A stretch of DNA of 40,881 nucleotides, from contig CACXCN010000060.1 in assembly GCA_902766095.1 (NCBI GenBank), forward strand, positions 1-40,881, given 5' to 3'. This stretch comes from an uncultured Selenomonas sp. GTDB lineage: Bacteria > Bacillota > Negativicutes > Selenomonadales > Selenomonadaceae. Numbering within the stretch: position 1 is the first letter of the stretch; each line of letters begins with the position of its first letter. Below the pieces are notes generated by a model. It was not told the DNA's origin and did not search any database. It worked only from the letters and a program-made list of their open reading frames with translations. Position numbers and translations under genes: made by a program. Of this stretch, positions 33,754 through 40,881 are shown one piece after another.

Positions 33754-34746
33754 ATGAAATATCTACGCATCAATGATCTGAAGATGCTGGCCCTGGCCAT
33801 GGTCATCTTCGCGGTGCTGCAGCTGCTCATCACCGGGCACATCATGAGCTCGTTCTGGCAGCTGAACCTGATCATCATCGGCATCAACGTCATCATGTCG
33901 GTCAGCCTGAATCTCATCAACGGCTATACCGGACAGTTCTCGCTCGGTCATGCCGGATTCATGGCGGTCGGAGCCTACGTCAGCATCGTGCTGACGACGA
34001 ATTTCCAGGTGCCGTTCTTCTTCGCCATACTGGCCGGCGCTATAGCGGCGGGCATCCTCGGTTTCCTCATCGGTATACCGACGCTGCGTCTGCGCGGCGA
34101 CTATCTCGCTATCGCGACCCTGGGCATGTCGGAGATCATCCGCATCTGCATCATGAATATCCAGTATGTCGGCGGCGCAGCCGGTTTCAAGGGCATTCCG
34201 CATCATACGACGTTCGCCTGGGTGTTCTTCTTCATGCTGTTCACGCTGTTCTTCATCAAGAACTTCGTGAACTCGACGGACGGCCGCGCCTGCCTCGCAA
34301 TCCGCGAGAACGAGATCGCGGCAGAGTCCATGGGCATCAATACCACGAAATACAAGATCATGGCGTTCACCATCGGCGCTTCGTTCGCCGGCGTGGCCGG
34401 CGCGCTGTTCGGCCATGCGTTCTATCTCGTCAGCCCGAACTCGTTCACGTTCATGCAGTCGTTCAACTACCTCATCATGGTCGTGCTCGGTGGCCTCGGC
34501 TCCATCACCGGCTCGATCGCCGGCGCGTTCGTCGTGACGTTCATATCGGCAGCGCTCGCCAGCTGGCCGGAGTTCCGCATGATCATCTACGCCCTGGCGC
34601 TCATACTCATGATGTTCTACCGTCCGCAGGGATTGTTCGGCTATATGGAGGTTACGAATACGGCTTTGTTCCGTAAATTCCTGAGCAAGCCCGCAGTGAA
34701 GACGGCGACGGATAACAGTGAGAAGGGAGGCAGCGCAAATGGCTGA
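33754..34746 (+). CDS. livM: Branched-chain amino acid ABC permease LivM
   Basis: This 330-residue multi-spanning protein is the second half of the channel. LNLINGYTGQFSLGHAGFMAVGAY and LRLRGDYLAIATLGMSEIIRI are typical LivM segments. RACLAIRENEIAAESMGINTTKYKIMAF is the EAA-like loop. YRPQGLFGY ends the membrane core, followed by a short cytoplasmic tail. It begins 18 bases after livH and overlaps livG by eight bases. Confidence 0.96.
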   Translation: MKYLRINDLKMLALAMVIFAVLQLLITGHIMSSFWQLNLIIIGINVIMSVSLNLINGYTGQFSLGHAGFMAVGAYVSIVLTTNFQVPFFFAILAGAIAAGILGFLIGIPTLRLRGDYLAIATLGMSEIIRICIMNIQYVGGAAGFKGIPHHTTFAWVFFFMLFTLFFIKNFVNSTDGRACLAIRENEIAAESMGINTTKYKIMAFTIGASFAGVAGALFGHAFYLVSPNSFTFMQSFNYLIMVVLGGLGSITGSIAGAFVVTFISAALASWPEFRMIIYALALILMMFYRPQGLFGYMEVTNTALFRKFLSKPAVKTATDNSEKGGSANG

Positions 34747-35524
34747 AGCAAAAGAAGATAAGGCGCTGCTTCGCGCCACTGACGTTTCAGAGGTCTTCGG
34801 CGGTCTGAAAGCCGTCGCGGATTTCAATTTCCACATCGACAAAGGCGAGCTCGTCGGTCTCATCGGCCCGAATGGTGCCGGCAAGACGACGGCATTCAAC
34901 CTGTTCACAGGCGTCTACCAGCCGACGACGGGTCAGATCGTGTTCGATGGCAAATCCATCGTGGGACTGAAACCGTATCAGATCACCCAGCGCGGCATCG
35001 CGCGCACGTTCCAGAATATCCGTCTGTTCTCGGAGCTGACCGTGCTCGACAACGTCAAAATCGCGTTCCATTTCCATGTGAAATACGGGCTGCTCGAGAC
35101 GGTGCTGCGCATGGGCCGCTATTTCACCGAGGAGGAACGCATCGACAAAGAGGCGCGCGACCTGCTCAAGATATTCCATCTCGAGGACAAGGCGGATGAA
35201 GTCGCGAAGAATCTGCCGTATGGCGCCCAGCGCCGTCTGGAGATCGCCCGTGCCCTCGCGGCCAAGCCGAAGCTGCTGCTGCTCGACGAGCCGGCTGCCG
35301 GCATGAATCCGCAGGAGACGAAGGAACTCATGGATATGATCCGCTGGATCCGCAAGGAATTCGGACTGACCGTGCTGCTCATCGAGCACGACATGAGCCT
35401 CGTCATGGGCATCTGCGAGCGCATATACGTACTGGAGTATGGCCAGATAATAGCCAGCGGTACGCCTGAGGTCATACAGAAGGATCCGGAAGTCATCCGG
35501 GCTTATCTGGGCGGGGAGGCATGA
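34739..35524 (+). CDS. livG: Branched-chain amino acid ABC ATPase LivG
   Basis: This 261-residue ATPase has Walker A GPNGAGKTT, Q-loop and FQNIRLFSELTVLDNV, signature region LPYGAQRRLEIARALA (a common LivG variant of LSGGQ), Walker B LLLLDEPAAGMNP, and the switch His in LLIEHDM. ATG 34739 has AAGGGAGG ten bases upstream and lies inside the end of livM. The stop overlaps an in-frame ATG before livF. Confidence 0.96.
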   Translation: MAEAKEDKALLRATDVSEVFGGLKAVADFNFHIDKGELVGLIGPNGAGKTTAFNLFTGVYQPTTGQIVFDGKSIVGLKPYQITQRGIARTFQNIRLFSELTVLDNVKIAFHFHVKYGLLETVLRMGRYFTEEERIDKEARDLLKIFHLEDKADEVAKNLPYGAQRRLEIARALAAKPKLLLLDEPAAGMNPQETKELMDMIRWIRKEFGLTVLLIEHDMSLVMGICERIYVLEYGQIIASGTPEVIQKDPEVIRAYLGGEA

Positions 35525-35526
35525 AC

Positions 35527-36252
35527 ATGGCAGACAAAAGCAAGAAGTTGCTCGAGATCAAGGATATCGATGTCTACTATGGCGCCATCCACGCCATAAA
35601 GGGCATCAGTCTCGAGGTCAATCAGGGCGAGATCGTGACCCTGATCGGGGCGAACGGCGCCGGCAAATCGACGACGCTGCGCACCATATCCGGGCTGTTG
35701 AAGCCGAAGAACGGCAGCATCACGTTCGATGGCGAGAACATCGCCGGCGTAAAGGCGCATGAGATCGTGCGTCGCGGCATATCGCAGGTGCCGGAGGGAC
35801 GCCGCATATTCGCTGAGATGACCGTGCTCGAGAATCTGGAGATGGGCGCCTTCATCCGTAAGGACAAAGATGGTATCCGGGCCGATATGCAGCACGTATT
35901 CGAGCTGTTCCCGCGCCTCGAGGAGCGCAAGTCGCAGGAGGCAGGTACGCTCTCCGGCGGCGAGCAGCAGATGCTCGCCATGGGACGCGCACTCATGAGC
36001 CGCCCGAAGTTGCTGCTGCTCGATGAGCCGTCCATGGGTCTCGCACCACTGCTCATCCGCGAGATATTCAAGATTATCGAGGATATTCATGCGAGCGGCA
36101 CGACCGTGCTGCTCGTCGAGCAGAATGCGAACATGGCCCTGTCGATCGCTGACCGGGCCTACGTCCTCGAGACCGGCCGCATCACGCTTTCGGGCACGGC
36201 CAAGGAGCTCGCGGCCAGCGAAGAGGTCAAGAAGGCCTACCTCGGCGGCTGA
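35527..36252 (+). CDS. livF: Branched-chain amino acid ABC ATPase LivF
   Basis: This 241-residue ATPase forms a heterodimer with LivG. Walker A is GANGAGKST, signature LSGGEQQMLAMGRAL, Walker B LLLLDEPSMGLAP, and the switch region VLLVEQNANMAL. ATG 35527 is eight bases after GGGGAGG; ATG 35521 would be two bases from it. The same GGGAGGCATGAACATGG stretch precedes livH, so both genes share this double-ATG start. Confidence 0.96.
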   Translation: MADKSKKLLEIKDIDVYYGAIHAIKGISLEVNQGEIVTLIGANGAGKSTTLRTISGLLKPKNGSITFDGENIAGVKAHEIVRRGISQVPEGRRIFAEMTVLENLEMGAFIRKDKDGIRADMQHVFELFPRLEERKSQEAGTLSGGEQQMLAMGRALMSRPKLLLLDEPSMGLAPLLIREIFKIIEDIHASGTTVLLVEQNANMALSIADRAYVLETGRITLSGTAKELAASEEVKKAYLGG

Positions 36253-36334
36253 TTTCCGGAACTTCTGGCAGGATTCGCGCTATTTTTGGCGAACTCTGTC
36301 ATAAGAAAGACAAATACTGGAAAGGGTGATATAC

Positions 36335-36985
36335 ATGTTCGTAGCAAATCGCATGACAAAGAATCCCGTGACTGTCACACCAGATACATCGCTCGATGAT
36401 GCGGCCCGCCTCATGAAGAAAGGGCATTTCCGCCGTCTGGCCGTCGTCGATGAGAATGGCAAGCTGGTCGGATTCTTTTCGGATAAAGACCTCATGCGGG
36501 CGGCTCCCTCGCCGGCGACGACGCTTTCCCGCTACGAGGCGACCGAGCTGCTGTCCGGTCTCAAGGTGACCGAGATCATGCAGCGCGATGTCGTATCGGT
36601 CAGCGATGACGCCACGATCGAGGAAGCCGCACTCATCATGTACGAGAAGAAGATCGGCGGTCTGCCGGTCGTCTCGAGTGTGGGCGCCGTCGTGGGCATC
36701 ATAACGGAGACAGATATCTTCAAGGCATTCGTCGATGTCATGGGGCTCGAAGAAGGGAAGACGCGCCTGACGATCGAGACGGACAACAGGGTCGGAGTCG
36801 TGAACGATATATCCGGCATATTCACGGCGCACGGACTCTCCATCGACTCGCTCGTGACATGCCGTCAGGACGATGGCAGCTACGAGATCATCGTGCGCGG
36901 CGATATCCCCGATGTGGATACCATAGCTTCCGAAATCGAGTCGAAGGGCTACAAAGTCGTCCACAAGGTAAAGATCGAAGCCTGA
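36335..36985 (+). CDS. CBS-CBS-ACT domain protein (AcuB-like)
   Basis: This 216-residue cytoplasmic protein has two CBS domains (MTKNPVTVTPDTSLDDAARLMKKGHFRRLAVVDENGKLVGFFSDKDL and MQRDVVSVSDDATIEEAALIMYEKKIGGLPVV) forming a Bateman module. A C-terminal ACT domain follows (LTIETDNRVGVVNDISGIFTAHGLSIDSLVT). CBS pairs usually bind adenine nucleotides and ACT domains often bind amino acids, so it probably senses energy state and amino acid supply. It starts 82 bases after livF, without a clear own promoter, and ends at a terminator. It is therefore likely in the liv operon. ATG 36335 has AAAGGG eight bases upstream. Its target is unknown. Confidence 0.93.
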   Translation: MFVANRMTKNPVTVTPDTSLDDAARLMKKGHFRRLAVVDENGKLVGFFSDKDLMRAAPSPATTLSRYEATELLSGLKVTEIMQRDVVSVSDDATIEEAALIMYEKKIGGLPVVSSVGAVVGIITETDIFKAFVDVMGLEEGKTRLTIETDNRVGVVNDISGIFTAHGLSIDSLVTCRQDDGSYEIIVRGDIPDVDTIASEIESKGYKVVHKVKIEA

Positions 36986-37026
36986 GCCGCACTGCGGCAT
37001 CATAACTGAATAACATCGGCAACGTG

Positions 37027-37069
37027 GCCGTTCAGCATGGACATCACCGTTCATGCTGAACGGCTTTTT
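37027..37069 (+). terminator. Terminator of the liv operon
   Basis: A 13-bp perfect stem GCCGTTCAGCATG/CATGCTGAACGGC (37027-37039 with 37052-37064) and five T. Confidence 0.93.
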
Positions 37070-37133
37070 GTTGCGAATGTATCATGTATACAAACATACT
37101 TTACAATAACGTGGTAATATTAGACGATATATA

Positions 37134-37162
37134 TTGCATTTGTACTACTTTGATAGTATAAT
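37134..37162 (+). promoter_or_regulatory. Promoter of the TAXI-TRAP operon
   Basis: TTGCAT (37134-37139), 17 bases, TATAAT (37157-37162), in an AT-rich region 55 bases before the first gene. Confidence 0.85.
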
Positions 37163-37216
37163 TATATACGTCATATAAAGATAGTGCATAGCAGACACAG
37201 ACACGGAGGGATTCAC

Positions 37217-38188
37217 ATGAAATTCAGCGGATTCAAGAAAGCCATAGCAGTGGCTCTGATGGCGGTTGCTACGGCAGCGCTCGTAACTGGTTGCGGTGGT
37301 TCGGGCGACCAGAGTTCGGCCAAGAAATTCCTGAACATAGGTACAGGCGGTACCGCTGGCACATACTATCCGATCGGCGGCGCTATGGCCGAGATATTGA
37401 ACAGCAACATCAAAGGCATGAATGCCTCGGCTCAGAGCACGGGTGCCTCGGTCGCCAACATCAACATGCTCAAAGATGGCTCTATAGATATGGCTATCGT
37501 GCAGAACGATATCACCTACTATGCCGTGAACGGCACCGAGATGTTCAAGGACAAGGCGGTAACGAACCTGCGCGGCATCGCGACGCTGTATCCTGAGACC
37601 TGCCAGTTCGTCACGCTCGACAAATCTGGTATCAAGTCCATCGCCGACCTCAAGGGCAAGCGCGTGGCCGTCGGCGCGGCCGGCTCGGGTGCTGAGGCCA
37701 ATGCCCGCCAGATACTCGAAGCCTATGGCATCACCTACAATGATATCGATGCTCAGTACCTCTCGTTCGCTGAGGGTGCCAGCGCCCTGAAGGACGGCAA
37801 CGTCGATGCCGCTTTCCTGACGGCAGGCTTCCCGACCGCTTCCGTGCAGGATATCTCCTCGCAGAACAAGATCCGCCTGCTGCCGGTAGACAGCGCGAAG
37901 GCAGATGCCCTCATCGCGAAATATCCGTTCTACACGAAGACCGTGGTGCCGGCTGGTACCTATGCCGGCTTCGATGAGGATGTATCGACCGTCTCCGTCA
38001 TGGCCATGCTCGTCTGCACGGACAAGGTCGACGATGCACTCGGCTATGATATCGCCAAGGCTCTGTTCACGAACCTCGACCGCATCCAGGCTGCTCATTC
38101 CGTAGGCAAGCTGATCACGAAGGAAGGCGCGCTGAACGGTATGCCGCTGCCGATGAATGCCGGTGCAGAGAAGTTCTTCAAAGAGTAA
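37217..38188 (+). CDS. TAXI-family TRAP transporter binding lipoprotein
   Basis: This 323-residue extracytoplasmic binding protein has a lipoprotein signal (KKAIAVALMAVATAALVTGC). The TAXI family marks are FLNIGTGGTAGTYYPIGGAMAEILN, SAQSTGASVANINMLKDGSIDMAIVQNDI, and SIADLKGKRVAVGAAGSGAEANARQILEAYGI. Characterised TAXI systems are few and carry compounds such as glutamate, other C4/C5 acids or sugar acids, so the substrate is open. ATG 37217 follows GGAGGG. It heads the operon with a DUF1850 protein and fused permease, separated from them by a hairpin. Confidence 0.95.
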   Translation: MKFSGFKKAIAVALMAVATAALVTGCGGSGDQSSAKKFLNIGTGGTAGTYYPIGGAMAEILNSNIKGMNASAQSTGASVANINMLKDGSIDMAIVQNDITYYAVNGTEMFKDKAVTNLRGIATLYPETCQFVTLDKSGIKSIADLKGKRVAVGAAGSGAEANARQILEAYGITYNDIDAQYLSFAEGASALKDGNVDAAFLTAGFPTASVQDISSQNKIRLLPVDSAKADALIAKYPFYTKTVVPAGTYAGFDEDVSTVSVMAMLVCTDKVDDALGYDIAKALFTNLDRIQAAHSVGKLITKEGALNGMPLPMNAGAEKFFKE

Positions 38189-38213
38189 TATCTGCCAGAC
38201 CCAGTATCAATAA

Positions 38214-38255
38214 CGCGGAGGCGGTCTCGCTCAGCAGAGCGGTGTCACCTCCGCG
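38214..38255 (+). promoter_or_regulatory. Intercistronic hairpin after the TAXI binding-protein gene
   Basis: CGCGGAGG (38214-38221) pairs with CCTCCGCG (38248-38255), with an inner CGCTC/GAGCG hairpin. No T tract follows directly, so it may protect the upstream message from decay rather than end transcription. Confidence 0.6.
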
Positions 38256-38288
38256 AATTATGTTAGGAGCCCGATTTATTTTTTTATC

Positions 38289-38780
38289 ATGAATTCAGCA
38301 AAGTTAAGGAATCCGTGTCTGTGGTTATGTCTCGTCGGCATCCTGCTGGCATTCTGGCAGATATCGGCGACACGCTGGGTGGTCGTATACGCCAACGGTG
38401 AGCGCGTGGCGATGACTCCGGCTGCCCAGGGCGTGCCGATATCACTGCGGTTCATCCACTCCGTGCAGAAGACGCCGGTCATCGAGAATCTGGCCGTCGA
38501 CTCTGATGTGCAGGGCCTCGTCCTGCACTCGACGCAGTATCAGTCATTCGGTGTCGGACTGCCGTTCCTGGCGACGGAAGGGGAGTTCAGCATGGTCGGC
38601 GATACGTATGTGCTGAACCATATGGAGCGGCGTGTGCCGCATCTCGTGCTGCGCACCGGTGTCGGCACCCAGCTCACGCTTTATCTGGGCTATGCGCGGC
38701 GCGAGTATCGCCTCTATGAGCGTTATGCCCCCGGGACGCCGATCGATATCCGCATCGGCCGGCTCAAGGATGTTATTTAA
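38289..38780 (+). CDS. DUF1850 protein of TAXI-TRAP operon
   Basis: This 163-residue protein has one N-terminal hydrophobic segment (about residues 10-27, LWLCLVGILLAFWQISA). The rest is beta-rich: LRFIHSVQKTPVIENLAV, LHSTQYQSFGVGLPF and HLVLRTGVGTQLTLYLG. The pattern fits the DUF1850 family, whose members are commonly found beside TAXI-type TRAP genes. Its job is unknown; a small membrane-anchored accessory to the transporter is a fair guess. The TAGGAG site lies 22 bases upstream of the ATG, which is far, so the start is uncertain. The fused permease follows after 35 bases. Confidence 0.85.
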   Translation: MNSAKLRNPCLWLCLVGILLAFWQISATRWVVVYANGERVAMTPAAQGVPISLRFIHSVQKTPVIENLAVDSDVQGLVLHSTQYQSFGVGLPFLATEGEFSMVGDTYVLNHMERRVPHLVLRTGVGTQLTLYLGYARREYRLYERYAPGTPIDIRIGRLKDVI

Positions 38781-38815
38781 GGAGCGGTCATCCGCTCAGG
38801 AAAGGATAGATATTC

Positions 38816-40756
38816 ATGGCAGAAAAAGAAGTGAAAGATACTGTCAAGTCCTCAGAGGAGGTGCTCAAGGAATACGACCGTGAGTCCGACAAGATGGAAT
38901 ACACCGGCATCATGGCCAAGATCGTGGCGGCCATAGCGATTGCCTTTTCCGTGTTCCAGCTCTATACAGCTACATTCGGCGTGCTCGATGCCCAGCTGCA
39001 GCGGGCAGTCCATCTCGGATTCGGCTTGGCACTCGTATACCTGCTTTACCCGACGCGCAAATCATGGTCGCGTCACAAGCTGCATCCGCTCGACCTCGTG
39101 CTGGCCATACTCGGTGCAGCGGCACCGGCCTACATCGTCATAGAGTATAACGAGCTCGTGCTGCGGGCCGGCCAGGTATCGAATACCGACCTTGCCGTCG
39201 GCCTGCTGGGCATACTGCTCGTCATCGAGGCCACGCGCCGCGTGGTGGGCATCCCGATGGTCTGCGTCGTGCTGGCTTTCATCGCCTATGCCTACGCCGG
39301 ACCCTATATGCCGGGCGTGCTGGCTCACCGCGGCCTGACGACGCAGCAGCTCGTCAGCCACCTCTTCTTCACGACCGAGGGCATATTCGGCATACCGCTG
39401 GGCGTTTCCTCGACGTTCATATTCCTGTTCATCCTGTTCGGCGCCTATCTGGAGTCGACCGGCCTCGGCAAGTTCTTCATCGATCTCGCGAACGCTATCG
39501 CGGGCTGGGCGAGCGGCGGTCCGGCGAAGGTCGCGGTACTGTCCTCGGGCCTCATGGGCACCGTCTCGGGCAGCTCGGTGGCTAACGTCGTCGGTACTGG
39601 CTCGCTGACCATACCGATGATGAAGAAACTCGGCTATCATAAGAATTTCGCGGGTGCTGTCGAGGCTGCTGCTTCGACGGGCGGCCAGCTCATGCCGCCG
39701 GTCATGGGCGCTGCCGCATTCCTCATGGCTGAGTTCGTGGGCGTCCCGTACATCGATATCGTAAAGGCTGCCATCATACCGGCTGCGCTGTACTTCGCCG
39801 GTGTCTGGCTCGGCGTTCATTTCGAGGCAAAGCGCAACAATCTGAAGGGCATCCCGCGCAGTCAGCTGCCGAAAATCAGCAATCTCCTCGTGGAGCGCGG
39901 CCATCTGGCCCTGCCGCTCATCGTCATTGTCTATCTGCTCGTATCCGGCTATACGCCGATGCGGGCCGCTCTGGTGGCTATCGTGCTGGCTATCGTCTGC
40001 TCGGCCCTGCGCAAATCGACGCGTATGAAGCCGATCGAGATCGTGCGCGGTCTCGAGAATGGCGCGAAAAACGTCCTCGGCGTGCTCGTGGCCTGTGCGG
40101 CGGCCGGTATCATCATCGGCGTCGTGACGAAAACCGGCGTGGGCCTGAAGCTCGCCTCTGGACTGCTCGACCTGTCGGGCGGTCTCCTGCTGCCGACGAT
40201 GTTCTTCACAATGATAACGGCCATTGTCCTCGGCATGGGCGTGCCGACGACAGCGAACTACGTCATCACCTCGACCATAGCGGCTCCGGCTCTCGTTCAG
40301 ATGGGTGTGCCGGTACTCGCCGCTCATATGTTCGTGTTCTATTTCGGCATCATCGCTGATGTCACGCCGCCAGTCGCTCTCGCGGCATACGCCGGGGCCG
40401 GCATAGCGGGCGGCAATCCGCTATGGACCGGAGTCAATGCTTCGAAACTGGCGATTGCGGCCTTTATCATCCCGTATATCTTTGTCCTGTCGCCAGTCCT
40501 GCTCATGCAGGGAGACGCCTCGCTCTGGGCGTTGCTCAGCTCGACAATCACCGCCATCATCGGCATGGTGGCCATCAGCTCGGCCATGATCGGCTATCTG
40601 GCTGATAACTGCCGTCCCTACGAGCGTATCATACTCATCATCGGCGGCCTGTCTCTGCTGAAACCGGGCCTCGTGACCGACCTTTGCGGCATCATGCTGT
40701 TCGCCATCGTCCTGTTCTTTCAGCTGCGCCGCAAGAAAGCCGCCCAGCTGGCGTAA
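38816..40756 (+). CDS. Fused TRAP transporter permease (4TM plus 12TM)
   Basis: This 646-residue inner-membrane protein joins the small DctQ-like and large DctM-like subunits. The first 160 residues hold the short membrane block (VAAIAIAFSVFQLYTATFGV and LHPLDLVLAILGAAAPAYIV). The large part carries GLMGTVSGSSVANVVGTGSLTIPMMKKLGY, STGGQLMPPVMGAAAFLMAEF, VLGMGVPTTANYVITSTIAAPAL and FYFGIIADVTPPVALAAYAGAGIAGG, all standard for the fused family. It imports substrate with Na+ or H+ using the TAXI protein encoded upstream. The start ATG 38816 follows an AGGAAAGG site. Confidence 0.97.
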   Translation: MAEKEVKDTVKSSEEVLKEYDRESDKMEYTGIMAKIVAAIAIAFSVFQLYTATFGVLDAQLQRAVHLGFGLALVYLLYPTRKSWSRHKLHPLDLVLAILGAAAPAYIVIEYNELVLRAGQVSNTDLAVGLLGILLVIEATRRVVGIPMVCVVLAFIAYAYAGPYMPGVLAHRGLTTQQLVSHLFFTTEGIFGIPLGVSSTFIFLFILFGAYLESTGLGKFFIDLANAIAGWASGGPAKVAVLSSGLMGTVSGSSVANVVGTGSLTIPMMKKLGYHKNFAGAVEAAASTGGQLMPPVMGAAAFLMAEFVGVPYIDIVKAAIIPAALYFAGVWLGVHFEAKRNNLKGIPRSQLPKISNLLVERGHLALPLIVIVYLLVSGYTPMRAALVAIVLAIVCSALRKSTRMKPIEIVRGLENGAKNVLGVLVACAAAGIIIGVVTKTGVGLKLASGLLDLSGGLLLPTMFFTMITAIVLGMGVPTTANYVITSTIAAPALVQMGVPVLAAHMFVFYFGIIADVTPPVALAAYAGAGIAGGNPLWTGVNASKLAIAAFIIPYIFVLSPVLLMQGDASLWALLSSTITAIIGMVAISSAMIGYLADNCRPYERIILIIGGLSLLKPGLVTDLCGIMLFAIVLFFQLRRKKAAQLA

Positions 40757-40800
40757 TAAAGCCTTCCTCACTGAGAAAGGTCGTGCAATGAGTGAAGCAT

Positions 40801-40845
40801 CCCCCTTTGGGGGAGGAGGACCGCGCTAGCGGTGGTGGGGGTGGC
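40801..40845. repeat. REP-like intergenic repeat at right edge
   Basis: Two adjacent inverted repeats: CCCCCTTTGGGGG (40801-40813) and ACCGC-gcta-GCGGT (40820-40833), followed by GGTGGGGG, which can also pair back to the C run. The G-rich style resembles short repeats scattered in Firmicute genomes. Only one copy is in the window, so copy number is not shown. No gene is seen from 40757 to the end. Confidence 0.55.
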
Positions 40846-40881
40846 GAGCTAGTAACTTTACTCGAGTACTATCGCATAAAC

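Noticed and set aside
39062-40327. 421-codon minus-strand frame opposite the TRAP permease
   Set aside because: It is rich in Arg, His and Asp as antisense frames of this genome are, and has no start signals. The sense frame is a complete known family.
1-40881. CRISPR array, prophage or toxin-antitoxin system
   Set aside because: I saw no regularly spaced direct repeats, phage structural or integrase genes, or paired small toxin-antitoxin genes. The only clear mobile element is the IS200/IS605 copy.

Overview
The window (about 40.9 kb) looks like a chromosome segment of a diderm Firmicute of the class Negativicutes, probably near Selenomonas or Mitsuokella. The coding regions are GC-rich. 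Most genes have clear Shine-Dalgarno sites and low-GC-Firmicute-type sigma-A promoters. The genes also include outer-envelope functions (a secretin, a GspC/PilP-like protein, a family 9 heptosyltransferase-like enzyme) beside typical anaerobe genes (HydF, NirJ1/NirJ2, a TAXI-type TRAP transporter). The placement is an inference; no 16S gene is present.

Layout. 1-122: 3' part of a tRNA-Tyr and its terminator. 232-1988: a complete IS200/IS605 element with IS608-type ends, inserted in the loop of an 11-bp inverted repeat. 2027-2488: a minus-strand gene of unknown function with its promoter, then a minus-strand tRNA-Arg. 2798-7554: a TetR-type regulator followed by nirJ1, nirJ2, a Cof-type HAD phosphatase and a PHP-type phosphatase. 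7576-7770: a 195-bp imperfect palindrome. 7908-8430: a self-contained transcription unit with a long structured leader, a 65-residue protein of unknown function and a terminator. 8534-15210: hydF, a secreted family 28 pectin hydrolase, a secreted unknown protein, a GspC/PilP-like protein, a secretin and an orphan NarL-type regulator. 15381-17487: a chemotaxis receptor. 17523-21085: a three-gene glycosylation cluster ending in an OGT-family protein. 21143-21671: a zinc-ribbon protein with a structured leader.

21743-24049: a polar amino acid ABC transporter whose terminator contains the promoter of the following cold-shock gene. 24566-25619: long-form ribosome hibernation factor and a YbjN-like protein, convergent with a family 9 glycosyltransferase. 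26870-31367: a SWIM/SNF2 helicase and UDP-galactopyranose mutase. 31496-37069: a full branched-chain amino acid ABC operon (livJHMGF) with a CBS-CBS-ACT protein. 37134-40756: a TAXI-TRAP operon (binding protein, DUF1850 protein, fused permease). 40801-40845: a REP-like repeat at the right edge.

Together the region covers amino acid and organic acid uptake, envelope glycan and protein glycosylation, secretion, and anaerobic cofactor maturation. The least explained parts are the leader plus 65-residue gene at 7908-8430, the 195-bp palindrome, the His-rich extension on NirJ2 and the small secretin cluster beside the pectinase.
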